Source of the DNA: Providencia huaxiensis
GTDB lineage: Bacteria > Pseudomonadota > Gammaproteobacteria > Enterobacterales > Enterobacteriaceae
Length of the DNA: 64,000 nucleotides
Reading direction: 5' to 3'
Assembly: GCF_002843235.3 (NCBI RefSeq)
Contig: NZ_CP031123.2
Location: 2,356,001-2,420,000 of the forward strand
Shown here: positions 1 to 9,240 of the stretch, piece by piece
Position numbering within the stretch: the first letter of the stretch is position 1
Layout of the letters: each line of letters begins with the position of its first letter
Notes under the pieces: model-generated
Seen by the model: only the letters and a program-made list of their open reading frames with translations
Database searches by the model: none
What the model was told of the DNA's origin: nothing
Position numbers and translations under genes: made by a program

Positions 1-1
1 G

Positions 2-70
2 TACCAAGCTGACCTCGGTGTAACTCAACATCCTGAAAATAACACGCCTCACATTTATTTGCGTCACTAA
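2..70 (+). CDS. C-terminal end of an unidentified protein (cut by window edge)
   Basis: An open frame enters from the left edge and ends at a TAA at 68-70, giving 22 residues ending in PHIYLRH. The codons look coding, and a weak stem-loop follows at 83-120, as expected at a gene end. Too little is present to name the protein. Confidence 0.4.
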   Translation, partial: YQADLGVTQHPENNTPHIYLRH

Positions 71-372
71 CTTAGGCTTAATAAGCACTTTATTTAACCC
101 ATTTTAAAGGTAAGGTGCTTTGTTATTTAGATCTTATTAAAAAATCATCAAGTCATATCTATTTTAATATTTAACTAATAGATTTAATAATCTTAATTTT
201 TATATCAATAACCTTTACTCCCTTAGTGCACTTCAGTTAATAAAATAGTTATTAGCCTAAAAATGAGTAAAATCTATATAATCTATTAATAAAACCTTAA
301 ACTTCAAAAATAAATCTCAAGTACTTTCACTTAGAATACCTTGGCATCGTGTAGGTATTTCAAAGGGTTTAC
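71..372. other. AT-rich intergenic region with weak stem-loop
   Basis: About 300 bases with no convincing gene. AAGCAC at 83-88 can pair with GTGCTT at 115-120, followed by a T-rich stretch, so it may end the upstream gene. The rest is very AT-rich and probably contains the promoter of the small gene at 373; I could not place -35/-10 boxes with confidence. Confidence 0.4.
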
Positions 373-585
373 ATGGAAAATAACATTATTGAAACATTAA
401 TTGAGTTAACACATCGTGGAAATGATGATGTTAAAATTGCAGCTATTTCAGCCTTAGGTGATTATAAAGTCACCGTTGAACAACAAAATGCAATCAATCG
501 CTTACTTGAACTCTGTAAAGACCCTAATAGAGATGTTGCAGTGTCTGCAATAAAAGCATTAAGTAAACTCTCTGAACATTTTTAA
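373..585 (+). CDS. Small HEAT-repeat-like protein, copy 1
   Basis: A 70-residue, mostly helical protein with no signal peptide or membrane segment. Two helical hairpins can be read, the first around residues 17-30 (NDDVKIAAISALGD) and the second around 50-66 (DPNRDVAVSAIKALSKL). The alternating D/V/A/I/L pattern is that of HEAT repeats, which usually bind other proteins. An AAGGG ribosome binding site lies 5 bases before the ATG. A paralogue at 859-1077 is identical at 45 of 67 aligned residues, so this is a tandem duplication. With only two repeats it would be an unusually small HEAT protein, perhaps an oligomer or a partner-binding adaptor. The function is unknown. Confidence 0.7.
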   Translation: MENNIIETLIELTHRGNDDVKIAAISALGDYKVTVEQQNAINRLLELCKDPNRDVAVSAIKALSKLSEHF

Positions 586-659
586 TCTAAAATCAATATC
601 TTTCATTAATACTTTTTAAAACCAAAAGCTTTTAATTGAATCTCACCACCTCTCTAGTA

Positions 660-707
660 GCTAACGGATGAATAGATAGTGATATTTCCACTTGTTCATC
701 CGTTAGC
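660..707. repeat. Perfect 13-bp inverted repeat between the HEAT-like paralogues
   Basis: GCTAACGGATGAA at 660-672 is matched by its exact reverse complement at 695-707, and an inner AGTG/CACT pair can extend the stem. No clear T-run follows on the + strand, so it may be a weak terminator, an mRNA stability element or a protein site. It separates the two paralogous genes. Confidence 0.6.
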
Positions 708-858
708 TCCCCTCCATATTAACCAACACTCATATTAGTTGTGTTTTTTGATATTAATAAACCATTTCTTTTAGTAGCATTCCCAACATTGAGATTAGTA
801 TTTGAAAAAAATGAGTTTTAATTAGCTTATTTATTAATACCCATAAGTAGGATAATAA

Positions 859-1077
859 ATGGATAGCAAAGTCATCAATACATTACTTGATTTAACAAAA
901 AGAAAAAATGATGATGTGAAAATAGCCGCCATATCCGCTTTAGGTGATTGTAATATACGGCTAAAACAACATAGTACGATTAATCGGCTGCTTGAATTAT
1001 GTAATGACCCAAATAAAGATGTCGCAATCAGTGCCATTAAAGCAATAAGCAAGCTCTCATACGGGGGCTTCGAATAG
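859..1077 (+). CDS. Small HEAT-repeat-like protein, copy 2
   Basis: A 72-residue paralogue of the protein at 373-585. The core NDDVKIAAISALGD is conserved exactly, as is INRLLELC, and the DPNKDVA.SAIKA helix is retained. An AGGA ribosome binding site lies just upstream of the ATG. Divergence is concentrated in residues 31-40 and at the C-terminus (YGGFE instead of EHF), which suggests a conserved scaffold with variable edges. It ends convergently with frmB, with a hairpin between them. Both copies remain open and have ribosome binding sites, so both are probably expressed. The role is unknown. Confidence 0.7.
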   Translation: MDSKVINTLLDLTKRKNDDVKIAAISALGDCNIRLKQHSTINRLLELCNDPNKDVAISAIKAISKLSYGGFE

Positions 1078-1110
1078 TGATTTAGTCTTATTATGGTAAA
1101 ATTATAGAAA

Positions 1111-1147
1111 TAGTTAGGTGAAACCAATTATTGGTCCCACCTAGTTA
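1111..1147. terminator. Bidirectional hairpin between HEAT copy 2 and frmB
   Basis: TAGTTAGGTG (1111-1120) pairs with CACCTAGTTA (1138-1147) with two G-U pairs, and an inner ACCAA/TTGGT stem extends it. It lies exactly between two convergent genes. Confidence 0.55.
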
Positions 1148-1150
1148 TAT

Positions 1151-1987
1151 TTAGCGATTATCGTTTAAATAGCGAGCATGAAATGCAATATGCTCACCAA
1201 TAAAGCTACTAATAAAGTAGTAGCTGTGATCATAGCCATCACGAAGATTCAATCGATATTCAAATTGCTTTTTGTCACAAACACCAGCAAATAACTCAGG
1301 TTTTAATTGCTCTTGATAAAAAGGATCCGCAGTGCCTACATCCACTAAAATAGGTGGGATAGACTCAGATTTTTCAATCAGTTCAACTGTATCATATTGG
1401 GACCAACTACCCGTATCTTCCCCCAAATAAGCCGTAAAGGCTTTTCGTCCCCAAGGAACTTGGGTTGGCGCAACAATCGGAGAAAATGCAGATAAACTAC
1501 AATATCGACCTGGGTTACGTAAGCCAATCATTAAAGCCCCATGCCCTCCCATTGAATGGCCAAAAATAGAGCGTTTATCCGTTACAGGCAAATGCGTTTC
1601 AACTAAAGCGGGTAACTCAGATACGATATAATCATACATTTTGTAATGATTGCGCCATGGCGCTTGCTGAGCATTCACATAAAAACCTGCACCTTGCCCT
1701 AAATCATATGCCTCGTCATCAGCGACCTCAGCACCACGAGGGCTGGTATCTGGTGCAATTAAGATCACGCCATATTCTGCCGCAAATTGTTGGGCTCCCG
1801 CCTTAGTGATAAAGTTTTGTTCATTACAGGTTAACCCTGATAACCAATAAATCACTGGGCAAGGCGCTGTTTTCGCTTGTGGCGGTAGGTAGACGGCAAA
1901 CTTCATTTCACAGCCGAGTACGGTGGATTGATGTTGATAAACATCCTGCCAGCCCCCAAAGCACGCATGGCGTTCAATTCTCTCCAT
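1151..1987 (-). CDS. frmB: S-formylglutathione hydrolase FrmB
   Basis: Hydrolyses S-formylglutathione to formate and glutathione, the second step of glutathione-dependent formaldehyde detoxification. It is an alpha/beta hydrolase of the esterase D family: the nucleophile motif GHSMGG has its serine at about residue 145, and long stretches such as LTCNEQNFITK and YDHSYYFISSFIGEH match E. coli FrmB. I place the start at the ATG at 1987 (278 aa), since AAGGAG overlaps the frmA stop region 8 bases before it; the frame is open further upstream, but into frmA. It is the last gene of the frmRAB operon, 10 bases after frmA. Confidence 0.96.
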   Translation of the reverse strand: MERIERHACFGGWQDVYQHQSTVLGCEMKFAVYLPPQAKTAPCPVIYWLSGLTCNEQNFITKAGAQQFAAEYGVILIAPDTSPRGAEVADDEAYDLGQGAGFYVNAQQAPWRNHYKMYDYIVSELPALVETHLPVTDKRSIFGHSMGGHGALMIGLRNPGRYCSLSAFSPIVAPTQVPWGRKAFTAYLGEDTGSWSQYDTVELIEKSESIPPILVDVGTADPFYQEQLKPELFAGVCDKKQFEYRLNLRDGYDHSYYFISSFIGEHIAFHARYLNDNR

Positions 1988-1997
1988 CAAAGACTCC

Positions 1998-3125
<1,128 letters not shown>

Positions 3126-3398
3126 TTACCGCAAATATGTTCGAATTAATGAGATAGCGTCGTCTACAGAGTCTTTTTGCAACTGTGTTGTCGCAGACTC
3201 CTGAAGCCCTTCTCGTAAATGACTCTCTAATACCCCAGCCATCAAGCCATTAACTGCACCGCGAATAGCAGCAATTTGTTGTAAAATGGCTGCACATTCA
3301 ACTTCATCTTCCAAGGCCGACTCCAAGGCAAGCAATTGCCCTTTCAACTTTCTGACCCGTGTAAGGACTGCTTTTTTTTCTTTTGGGGAATGTGGCAT
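3126..3398 (-). CDS. frmR: Formaldehyde-responsive repressor FrmR
   Basis: A 90-residue DUF156/CsoR-RcnR family regulator. It keeps the features tied to formaldehyde sensing in FrmR: Pro2 after the start methionine and Cys35 (VECAAIL). In the family, formaldehyde crosslinks these two residues and releases the repressor from DNA. The core LQQIAAIRGAVNGLMA is nearly identical to E. coli FrmR. It is first gene of the frmRAB operon, and its upstream region contains a probable operator at 3414-3440, so the operon should be autoregulated. Confidence 0.95.
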   Translation of the reverse strand: MPHSPKEKKAVLTRVRKLKGQLLALESALEDEVECAAILQQIAAIRGAVNGLMAGVLESHLREGLQESATTQLQKDSVDDAISLIRTYLR

Positions 3399-3413
3399 AT
3401 TTAAGCCCCTTTG

Positions 3414-3440
3414 ATATACATAGGGGGAGTATAGTATTAG
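3414..3440 (-). promoter_or_regulatory. Probable FrmR operator
   Basis: Sixteen bases upstream of frmR, a five-G tract (3423-3427) is flanked by AT-rich arms, ATATACATA on one side and AGTATAGTAT on the other. This is the layout of FrmR/RcnR-type operators, a short G/C tract inside AT inverted arms, and it resembles the E. coli frm operator. Confidence 0.65.
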
Positions 3441-3566
3441 TCAGATTATCTGTACAGAATTCCTTATTTTTATGACCAAAAAAGACAAAATAATACCCAG
3501 TGGAAAAGTGAAACAGTAAAACACCAATATCGAGCTTTACTGTCTCCAATTAGGAATAGATCAACG

Positions 3567-4484
3567 CTACAACAAGTTGAAGTATTTATCTGGCTGGTAC
3601 TGAGGGGGAAGTGGTTTAATATCTAACATATCCAATGCATTACGTTCAATACTATTACAAATGGCATTAAGCGGTAAATCATTTGCAGCAATCCCAAAAG
3701 GATCCTCAAGTTCCTCCGCTAATGCATCCCACGCTAAGAAGGTATAAGAAATAAAAACAGACACAAATGGCGTCATAAAATGCAAGTCAACGACCAATGC
3801 AAAAGGAAGTAATGAACAAAATAAGTAGACTGTTCGCTGCAAAATGAGTGTATAAGCAAATGGGATCGGTGTATTCGAAATCCGCTCACAGCCACCAAGT
3901 ACCTCCGATAGCGCATTAATATCTTTATTAATGGCTTGAAAGAGCACATCACTGATGACTTTTTTATCGCGTAATTCCCCCACCTTTAGGCCAATCTGCA
4001 ATAATATTCGGCTAGTGGGAAACGGACTTTGGATAACTTCATCAAAAATAGCTCGGGGTAGCAACCTATACAAATCAATGACTGGGCTGGTTTTTCTTAA
4101 TTCATGTTTAAGGCTCCAACCAAAAGCGATCAATAAATTAGCAAATTCCTTTTGAGCTGATGGGTCATTGGGTAATAATCCTTTAATATTTCTTAGAATA
4201 TTTCTTTGGTTGATCAATAACGAAGCCCAAAGCGTCCTAGCCTCAATCAAGCGGCTATAACATGCGTTATTACGAAAACCTAGGAATATTGCGATAGCAA
4301 TCCCTAGCAAACTAAAAGGGGCTATCGTTAAGTGTATACCTAATCGTTCGTACCATTGAAAACTGAGTACAGCCACGATGGATATCATTATATTTAGAGA
4401 AAGCCGAAATGTTATTTTTGACAGTACAGAACCATGCCAGTCAAATAACCGAAAAAACCAGTGTTGATGAGGGCGAATAACCAT
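3567..4484 (-). CDS. yneE: Bestrophin-like inner-membrane protein YneE
   Basis: A 305-residue member of the bestrophin/UPF0187 family, whose characterised bacterial members form pentameric anion or cation channels. The N-terminus (RPHQHWFFRLF) and the segments LGFRNNACYSRLIEAR and CERISNTPIPFAYTLILQRT match E. coli YneE closely. Hydrophobic stretches near residues 28-70 and 210-255 fit the membrane helices of the family. No strong ribosome binding site precedes the ATG. It stands alone downstream of the DUF1090 gene, and nothing nearby suggests a substrate. Confidence 0.85.
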   Translation of the reverse strand: MVIRPHQHWFFRLFDWHGSVLSKITFRLSLNIMISIVAVLSFQWYERLGIHLTIAPFSLLGIAIAIFLGFRNNACYSRLIEARTLWASLLINQRNILRNIKGLLPNDPSAQKEFANLLIAFGWSLKHELRKTSPVIDLYRLLPRAIFDEVIQSPFPTSRILLQIGLKVGELRDKKVISDVLFQAINKDINALSEVLGGCERISNTPIPFAYTLILQRTVYLFCSLLPFALVVDLHFMTPFVSVFISYTFLAWDALAEELEDPFGIAANDLPLNAICNSIERNALDMLDIKPLPPQYQPDKYFNLL

Positions 4485-4669
4485 AAGAAGACATATTGTG
4501 TTAAGAAAACGACATTAACTTATTATTTCATTGATTAATTCAATACGCTAGCGCCAAACAAAAATTAAAGTGAAAGTTACTCTAATTATAACAAGCTGCA
4601 ATAGTGCTAAATTCATCCAACACGGTTTTATTCTATAAATAATATTGGGTTTTAATATTACCTATTACA

Positions 4670-4996
4670 TTATTTTTTAGCGGCTTTTAAGCGTTCGATT
4701 TCATCTTGTAACGCCTCTATCTGCTGCTCTAAATGATCAGTTTCAGTAAAACTATATCGATGATTTAGTTTAGTTGGGCCTGTCGCTCCAGAATAATGGT
4801 CATAGCAGTTATTTTGTACATTTGAAATCGCACGCTCTAATCCTGCAACCCTATTTCGATTCCCATGCATTTTGGCATATTTTAGTTGTTTTTCTAGTTG
4901 ATAGATTTTTTTATCACAACCATAGTATTTATAACTTGCTTGAGCGGATACTGGAATAATCAGTGTTGATAAAATTATTAACAGTATTTTTTTCAT
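4670..4996 (-). CDS. DUF1090 (YqjC-like) periplasmic protein
   Basis: A 108-residue secreted protein. Residues 1-20 form a signal peptide (MKKILLIILSTLIIPVSAQA) with cleavage expected after AQA. The mature part has the DUF1090 pattern of two cysteines (YGCDKK and NNCYDH) flanking a charged helical region with HGN and VAGLERAI, as in E. coli YqjC. The C-terminus (HLEQQIEALQDEIERLKAAKK) is a short coiled coil. YqjC belongs to an envelope-associated set in E. coli; a precise role is not known. Confidence 0.8.
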   Translation of the reverse strand: MKKILLIILSTLIIPVSAQASYKYYGCDKKIYQLEKQLKYAKMHGNRNRVAGLERAISNVQNNCYDHYSGATGPTKLNHRYSFTETDHLEQQIEALQDEIERLKAAKK

Positions 4997-5552
4997 ATTA
5001 CATTCCTAATTCAAGAAATAATTTACCAGTAACTATTTCATCACTTTGACACATTATTAATATAGGTAAGCTCCTAATTTAGCTTAAGCAAGATAAATAT
5101 AACGAGCAATTCAAGTAAACCAACTAAAAATGATAACCGCAATTTATTATTAACATAGGAAAGCAAATGAAATCATTTTTTCACATGATTTATTACAGAC
5201 AGACATATTTTTCCCTGATACTTTACAGCTAAAGGATTTCTCTACAAGGATGTAGCCCGTTTTTTGTATTTCAATAGATTGATAATACATGTTTTACTGA
5301 GTCGCCCATAAAAAAACATATCAGTTTAATTAATCCATAACTCACATTTTACCGTTTATACGGCTGGAATTATTCATTTATATTTATTTCCATCAAAAAC
5401 ACTTATTTAAATTGTCGGAATTTATTACTTTCGATGAAATCTGATTCAGAATAGGTCGAAACGTTCTTCCCCTGTCATATTTATTTTGCGATGATTAACT
5501 TAGTATGGATATACTCTTTGATTAAAAGAAGATCACATCAAATGAGAGTCGC
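4997..5552. other. Long AT-rich intergenic region
   Basis: 556 bases between divergently transcribed genes. It should hold the promoters of both the DUF1090 gene and the desaturase gene. The only coding candidate is a 21-codon frame at 5167-5232. I see no RNA gene or repeat in it. Confidence 0.5.
5167..5232 (+). CDS. Candidate 21-residue small protein
   Basis: An ATG at 5167 has AGGA exactly 6 bases upstream and opens a frame ending at TAA 5230-5232. The peptide begins MKSFFHMIYYRQ and ends SLILYS; it is hydrophobic and aromatic with a few basic residues, the composition of small membrane-associated peptides. In DNA this AT-rich such a frame can occur by chance. No relative is known to me. 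Confidence 0.25.
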   Translation: MKSFFHMIYYRQTYFSLILYS

Positions 5553-6650
5553 ATGCATCACACTGAATTCGAACTCACGTTCTCAAATGCTAACGAACAA
5601 CAATTTCATATCGCATTAAAACAAGCAAGTCAGGAATATCTGCAAGCTAAACAAGATCACGTGTATGCCAGCCTAGCTGACCTTACTATAATTGGAGTCT
5701 TATTTATTGTTGCCCTTCTGAGTTATCTTCCAACACTCATGACAACATCTACCTCAATTTACATATTGTCCTATTTTGTATTTGTTTTACTTATCATGTT
5801 ATTAAATGTAATTGGCCAGCACGATGCCTGCCACAATACCCTATTTAAATCAGGCTGGAAAAATCGGTTATTTGGCCGTTTGGTGACATTGCCATTAGGC
5901 TTAGAACCGGAGTTTTGGCGTACACGTCACGTTCATTATCACCATCACTACGCCAACATCGAACATTACGATTTAGACACTGAAGAAAATGGTATATTCC
6001 GCCAAACGCCATTTCAACGGTGGCGGCCTTTTATGAAATATCAGCATATTTATTGGCCTTTCATTGCATCGTTGTCACTCACATGGATAGCTCTCGTATT
6101 TGATTGGTCCGATAGGACTGGGAAAACACGCTTAAAGACGCAGAAAGTACTCGAGGGTAAACTGGGCTGGGGGCTATTTTTAGGCAGCAAAATATGCCAT
6201 TTAATACTGATGCTCGGCCTCCCGTTGTTCGTAGCTCACAGCCATGGGATCAGCTTAGCAACAATATTTATCACTTACTTATTGAGCCAAATGGTCGCAT
6301 CCATTTTTGTAATTTATTTATTACTAGGCACACATTGGGCAGAGACACAGTTTTTCACTGCGCCTGAAGATAAACAAATTCAGCATGGCTGGTACCACCA
6401 TAATTTTGTCACGGCTTGTGACTGGCTACCTACCCCCCACTATTTATGGCGTTTAACAGGGGGATTAAACTACCACCTTACACATCATATTTTTCCTCAT
6501 TGGCATCATCGTCACTACCCTGCTTTAGCTCAAATTTTAGCTAAGCTGGCGCAACAATATGATATGCCATACCGCTGTATTGATTACAAACAACTCGTTG
6601 CGGCTCAAATACGATTCCTAAAAAAAATGGGGCAACCGCCATTACAGTAA
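5553..6650 (+). CDS. Membrane fatty acid desaturase
   Basis: A 365-residue integral membrane di-iron desaturase. The three histidine boxes that bind the two irons are visible: HDACH near residue 91, HVHYHHH near residue 129, and HLTHH near residue 307. Hydrophobic segments lie around residues 45-85, 170-185 and 215-260. The family inserts double bonds into acyl chains using O2 and an electron donor; substrate and position cannot be read from sequence. A GAG element precedes the ATG at 5553. Enterobacteria normally make unsaturated fatty acids through FabA/FabB, so an aerobic desaturase is an accessory trait. It is monocistronic and ends in a strong hairpin. Confidence 0.85.
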   Translation: MHHTEFELTFSNANEQQFHIALKQASQEYLQAKQDHVYASLADLTIIGVLFIVALLSYLPTLMTTSTSIYILSYFVFVLLIMLLNVIGQHDACHNTLFKSGWKNRLFGRLVTLPLGLEPEFWRTRHVHYHHHYANIEHYDLDTEENGIFRQTPFQRWRPFMKYQHIYWPFIASLSLTWIALVFDWSDRTGKTRLKTQKVLEGKLGWGLFLGSKICHLILMLGLPLFVAHSHGISLATIFITYLLSQMVASIFVIYLLLGTHWAETQFFTAPEDKQIQHGWYHHNFVTACDWLPTPHYLWRLTGGLNYHLTHHIFPHWHHRHYPALAQILAKLAQQYDMPYRCIDYKQLVAAQIRFLKKMGQPPLQ

Positions 6651-6688
6651 GAATATTAGTCATTTTGAAAATAATAACCTTCTCAATT

Positions 6689-6720
6689 ATTATCTCTGAG
6701 CCCACGGGTTTAGAGATAAT
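6689..6720 (+). terminator. Strong hairpin after the desaturase gene
   Basis: ATTATCTCTGAGCCC (6689-6703) pairs along its length with GGGTTTAGAGATAAT (6706-6720), using two G-U pairs; the innermost pair must open to make a loop. It starts 39 bases after the stop codon. Confidence 0.6.
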
Positions 6721-7006
6721 ATCTAAATAAACCCTTAAGGTTTATCTTCCTTACCTTTGTTACACTTTAAATAGCAATTTCCACATTATTAATGTCGAAT
6801 AATTAAAACAATCGATTGAATTATTGATATAAAAGCAGACAGATTCCCGGCTATTATTAACAAAATGGCTGTTATTTATCTTTTGTTTACTATTTATTGA
6901 TTAAGAGATTATTAAATTGGTCGTTACATTTATTGATGCTTTATTTAAGTTATAAAAAATATAATCAAATAAAAATTAGATTTCATTTACACACTACAAT
7001 ATTAGA
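6721..7006. other. AT-rich intergenic DNA
   Basis: About 290 bases of very AT-rich DNA before the ATP-grasp gene. It presumably carries the promoter, but I see no gene, repeat or named site. Confidence 0.4.
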
Positions 7007-7966
7007 ATGGTTGGTGCTCGCATGAAAAAAGCAGAGTATTTTATAAAAAAATTACGTACACTCATTATGAGTGATAATATCTATCTCTCTAATAAATTCA
7101 CTAAAAAACTCAATTATCGCCCTGACTTTAAAGCACCAAAAAGCTTTAATGAGAAGGTCAACTTTAGAATGCTACGAGATAAAAATCCATTATATTCACA
7201 ATTTGCGGATAAACTCACCGTTAGAGAATATATTTCCCGAACAATAGGAAATGAATATTTAGTTCCTATTATAGCTACTTATAAAAATGTCGATGAAATT
7301 GATATAAATAAACTGCCAGAGCGTTTTGTTTTAAAATGCAATCATGATAGTGGCAGTAGCATTATTTGTCGCAATAAAGCGCAATTTGATTGGCCAAAAG
7401 CTAAAAGCAAATTGGATTTTCACTTAACTAAAAATCTTTACTATATTACTCGAGAGCGCCATTATAAAACGATTCCCGCACAGATTATGTGTGAAGAATA
7501 TATTGATTTATTCGCTAATAAAAACCGAAAGTTAGTGCCTGAAACATGCAGGATCCACTGCTTCTCTGGCAAGCCTGTCTATGCAGAGATTGACTACTCC
7601 GATGAATTTGGCAATGAATTTATTAATATTTACGATACCAACTGGCAATTGCAACCCGTGACTTTTGGTTATCCAAACATGATGGAACCCGTATCTGAGC
7701 CACCATTATTCAAAGAAATGTTACGGTTAGCAGAAATACTCGTCACACCCTTTGATTATTGCCGAGCTGACTTTTTGATGTCTGATGAAAATACGTTGTA
7801 TTTCAGTGAACTCACTTTCGCCCCAAATGCAGGCAGAACAGAAATATCACCCCTGTCATGGGATTTCAAATTGGGAGAACTTTGGGAACAACGTATTGTA
7901 CGTAACACAAGGCATTTACCCATCGAAGCACAACTTGCACCTTCAGCTGCAAGTAAAAAGAAATAA
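7007..7966 (+). CDS. TupA-like ATP-grasp protein (polysaccharide/glycan-associated)
   Basis: A 319-residue protein of the TupA-like ATP-grasp family, often found in capsule, O-antigen and teichuronopeptide loci and thought to ligate amino acids or modify sugars. Family hallmarks are FNEKVNFRMLRD near the N-terminus, FVLKCNHDSGS (nucleotide-binding lysine), CEEYID, and FDYCRADFLM...LYFSELTFAPNAG near the C-terminus, the last carrying the acidic metal ligands. An alternative ATG lies at 7022 (MKKAEY); neither start has a convincing ribosome binding site. The gene is alone and not in a surface-polysaccharide cluster, and its low GC suggests acquisition. Confidence 0.75.
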   Translation: MVGARMKKAEYFIKKLRTLIMSDNIYLSNKFTKKLNYRPDFKAPKSFNEKVNFRMLRDKNPLYSQFADKLTVREYISRTIGNEYLVPIIATYKNVDEIDINKLPERFVLKCNHDSGSSIICRNKAQFDWPKAKSKLDFHLTKNLYYITRERHYKTIPAQIMCEEYIDLFANKNRKLVPETCRIHCFSGKPVYAEIDYSDEFGNEFINIYDTNWQLQPVTFGYPNMMEPVSEPPLFKEMLRLAEILVTPFDYCRADFLMSDENTLYFSELTFAPNAGRTEISPLSWDFKLGELWEQRIVRNTRHLPIEAQLAPSAASKKK

Positions 7967-7978
7967 TTAAAACGTAAA

Positions 7979-8008
7979 AAAGGCTCTGAGATAACTCACA
8001 GAGCCTTT
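7979..8008. terminator. Bidirectional terminator
   Basis: AAAGGCTCTG (7979-7988) pairs perfectly with CAGAGCCTTT (7999-8008), with A- and T-rich flanks on both sides. It lies between convergent genes and can serve both. Confidence 0.85.
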
Positions 8009-8034
8009 TATTAATCAGTTTTATGTCGACAAAA

Positions 8035-9198
8035 TTAATTTGCTAACACACTGGCTTTGCGGCGTAAGCTAGCAATTAACATATAAATTGCAGTCACTAA
8101 CAGCACAATAAAGAAGAAATTCACTAACCCATTATATTGGCCTAAGAACGTCCCCGCAGCGATAGGTCCCATCGCTGAACCAATACTGTAACTAAACAGC
8201 ATCACTTGGGTTGCAGCAACAATATAGGAGGAGTCTAAGCCATCACACGCTAACGTTATCGCTACAGGGTATAAGGCAAAAGTTGACATACCGAGTAACG
8301 CTAAAGCGACAATCATCACCAAGTAGTCACTCGAAATATAAATAACCCCCATAGCAAAAACACCTAATAATGAAACCATGGCAAGCAATAAGGTTTTACT
8401 CATTAAAATAGATAATTTGCTAACAACTGGCTGTATTAACATCCCACCAAGAATAATTGAAGCCATCAACACCCCCACTTGGTCGGTGGTGAACTGGTCT
8501 TTTTTCAATGATAACGGCATTAACCCATAGATAGTCCCCATGGTAATACCAGAAACCATACAACCAATAATTGCAGGTTTACTTAAACGAGCAATTTTCT
8601 TCAATGACAATTTTTGATGTGAACCACTATCTGGCTGGCCTTGACGTACCAATAACGGTGGCATTACCGCTAATAATAATAGCCCTAGTACCACCATAAA
8701 CGGATAGGCACCATGGGTTCCAATGACACCAATAGCAAGCTGCCCAAGCGTTGTTCCGCCATACAATGACGTCATATAAAAACTTAAACGCTTAGCGCGC
8801 TCTTTCGGGTTATCACCAATCAATAACCAAGATTCGACAACCACAAAAATACCCGCTACTGCTACCCCCGCAATTAAGCGGTTCGGTAACCAAGATTCAA
8901 TGGTCGGTGCCCATGGCAGTACGATAACTGTCGCGGCAAGCATCAATAAGAAACCTATAAATGCAAGGCGATGGCCTATTTTGGCAATAACTGGTTCAAT
9001 TAACATTGAGCCAATTAATAGACCAATATAATACGCGCTCGCTAACCAGCCCGCATATTGCGTATCAATACCAAAGCTTCCCATCGATAATGGGATTAAG
9101 CTCATTAAATAACCCGATGCAATAGCAAAAATCGTTAACCCTGCAACAGGAACGAATGCATTGTCGCGTTTGCGCATGATAGTAGTGGACTGATTCAC
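8035..9198 (-). CDS. Major facilitator superfamily transporter, YcaD-like
   Basis: A 12-helix inner-membrane MFS permease. The segments GWLASAYYIGLLIGSMLIEPVIAKIGHR, covering helix 2 and the loop 2-3 motif, and RLIAGVAVAGIFVVVESWLL resemble the YcaD branch. The substrate is unknown. I place the start at the GTG at 9198 because GGAG lies 8 bases before it; the frame stays open to a TTG at 9240, and an ATG at 9177 is a further possibility. A CRP-like site lies about 200 bases upstream. It is monocistronic and convergent with the ATP-grasp gene. Confidence 0.8.
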   Translation of the reverse strand: MNQSTTIMRKRDNAFVPVAGLTIFAIASGYLMSLIPLSMGSFGIDTQYAGWLASAYYIGLLIGSMLIEPVIAKIGHRLAFIGFLLMLAATVIVLPWAPTIESWLPNRLIAGVAVAGIFVVVESWLLIGDNPKERAKRLSFYMTSLYGGTTLGQLAIGVIGTHGAYPFMVVLGLLLLAVMPPLLVRQGQPDSGSHQKLSLKKIARLSKPAIIGCMVSGITMGTIYGLMPLSLKKDQFTTDQVGVLMASIILGGMLIQPVVSKLSILMSKTLLLAMVSLLGVFAMGVIYISSDYLVMIVALALLGMSTFALYPVAITLACDGLDSSYIVAATQVMLFSYSIGSAMGPIAAGTFLGQYNGLVNFFFIVLLVTAIYMLIASLRRKASVLAN

Positions 9199-9240
9199 GC
9201 CCCACTCTCCAACTAACAAAATAAATAATATGCGCTGCAA

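Noticed and set aside
834..1127. 97-codon frame on the minus strand over HEAT copy 2
   Set aside because: It is antisense to a gene with a conserved paralogue and a ribosome binding site; no homology recognised.
7007..7966. Assignment of the ATP-grasp protein to a capsule or O-antigen cluster
   Set aside because: No glycosyltransferase, flippase or polymerase genes are nearby, so only the family name is given.
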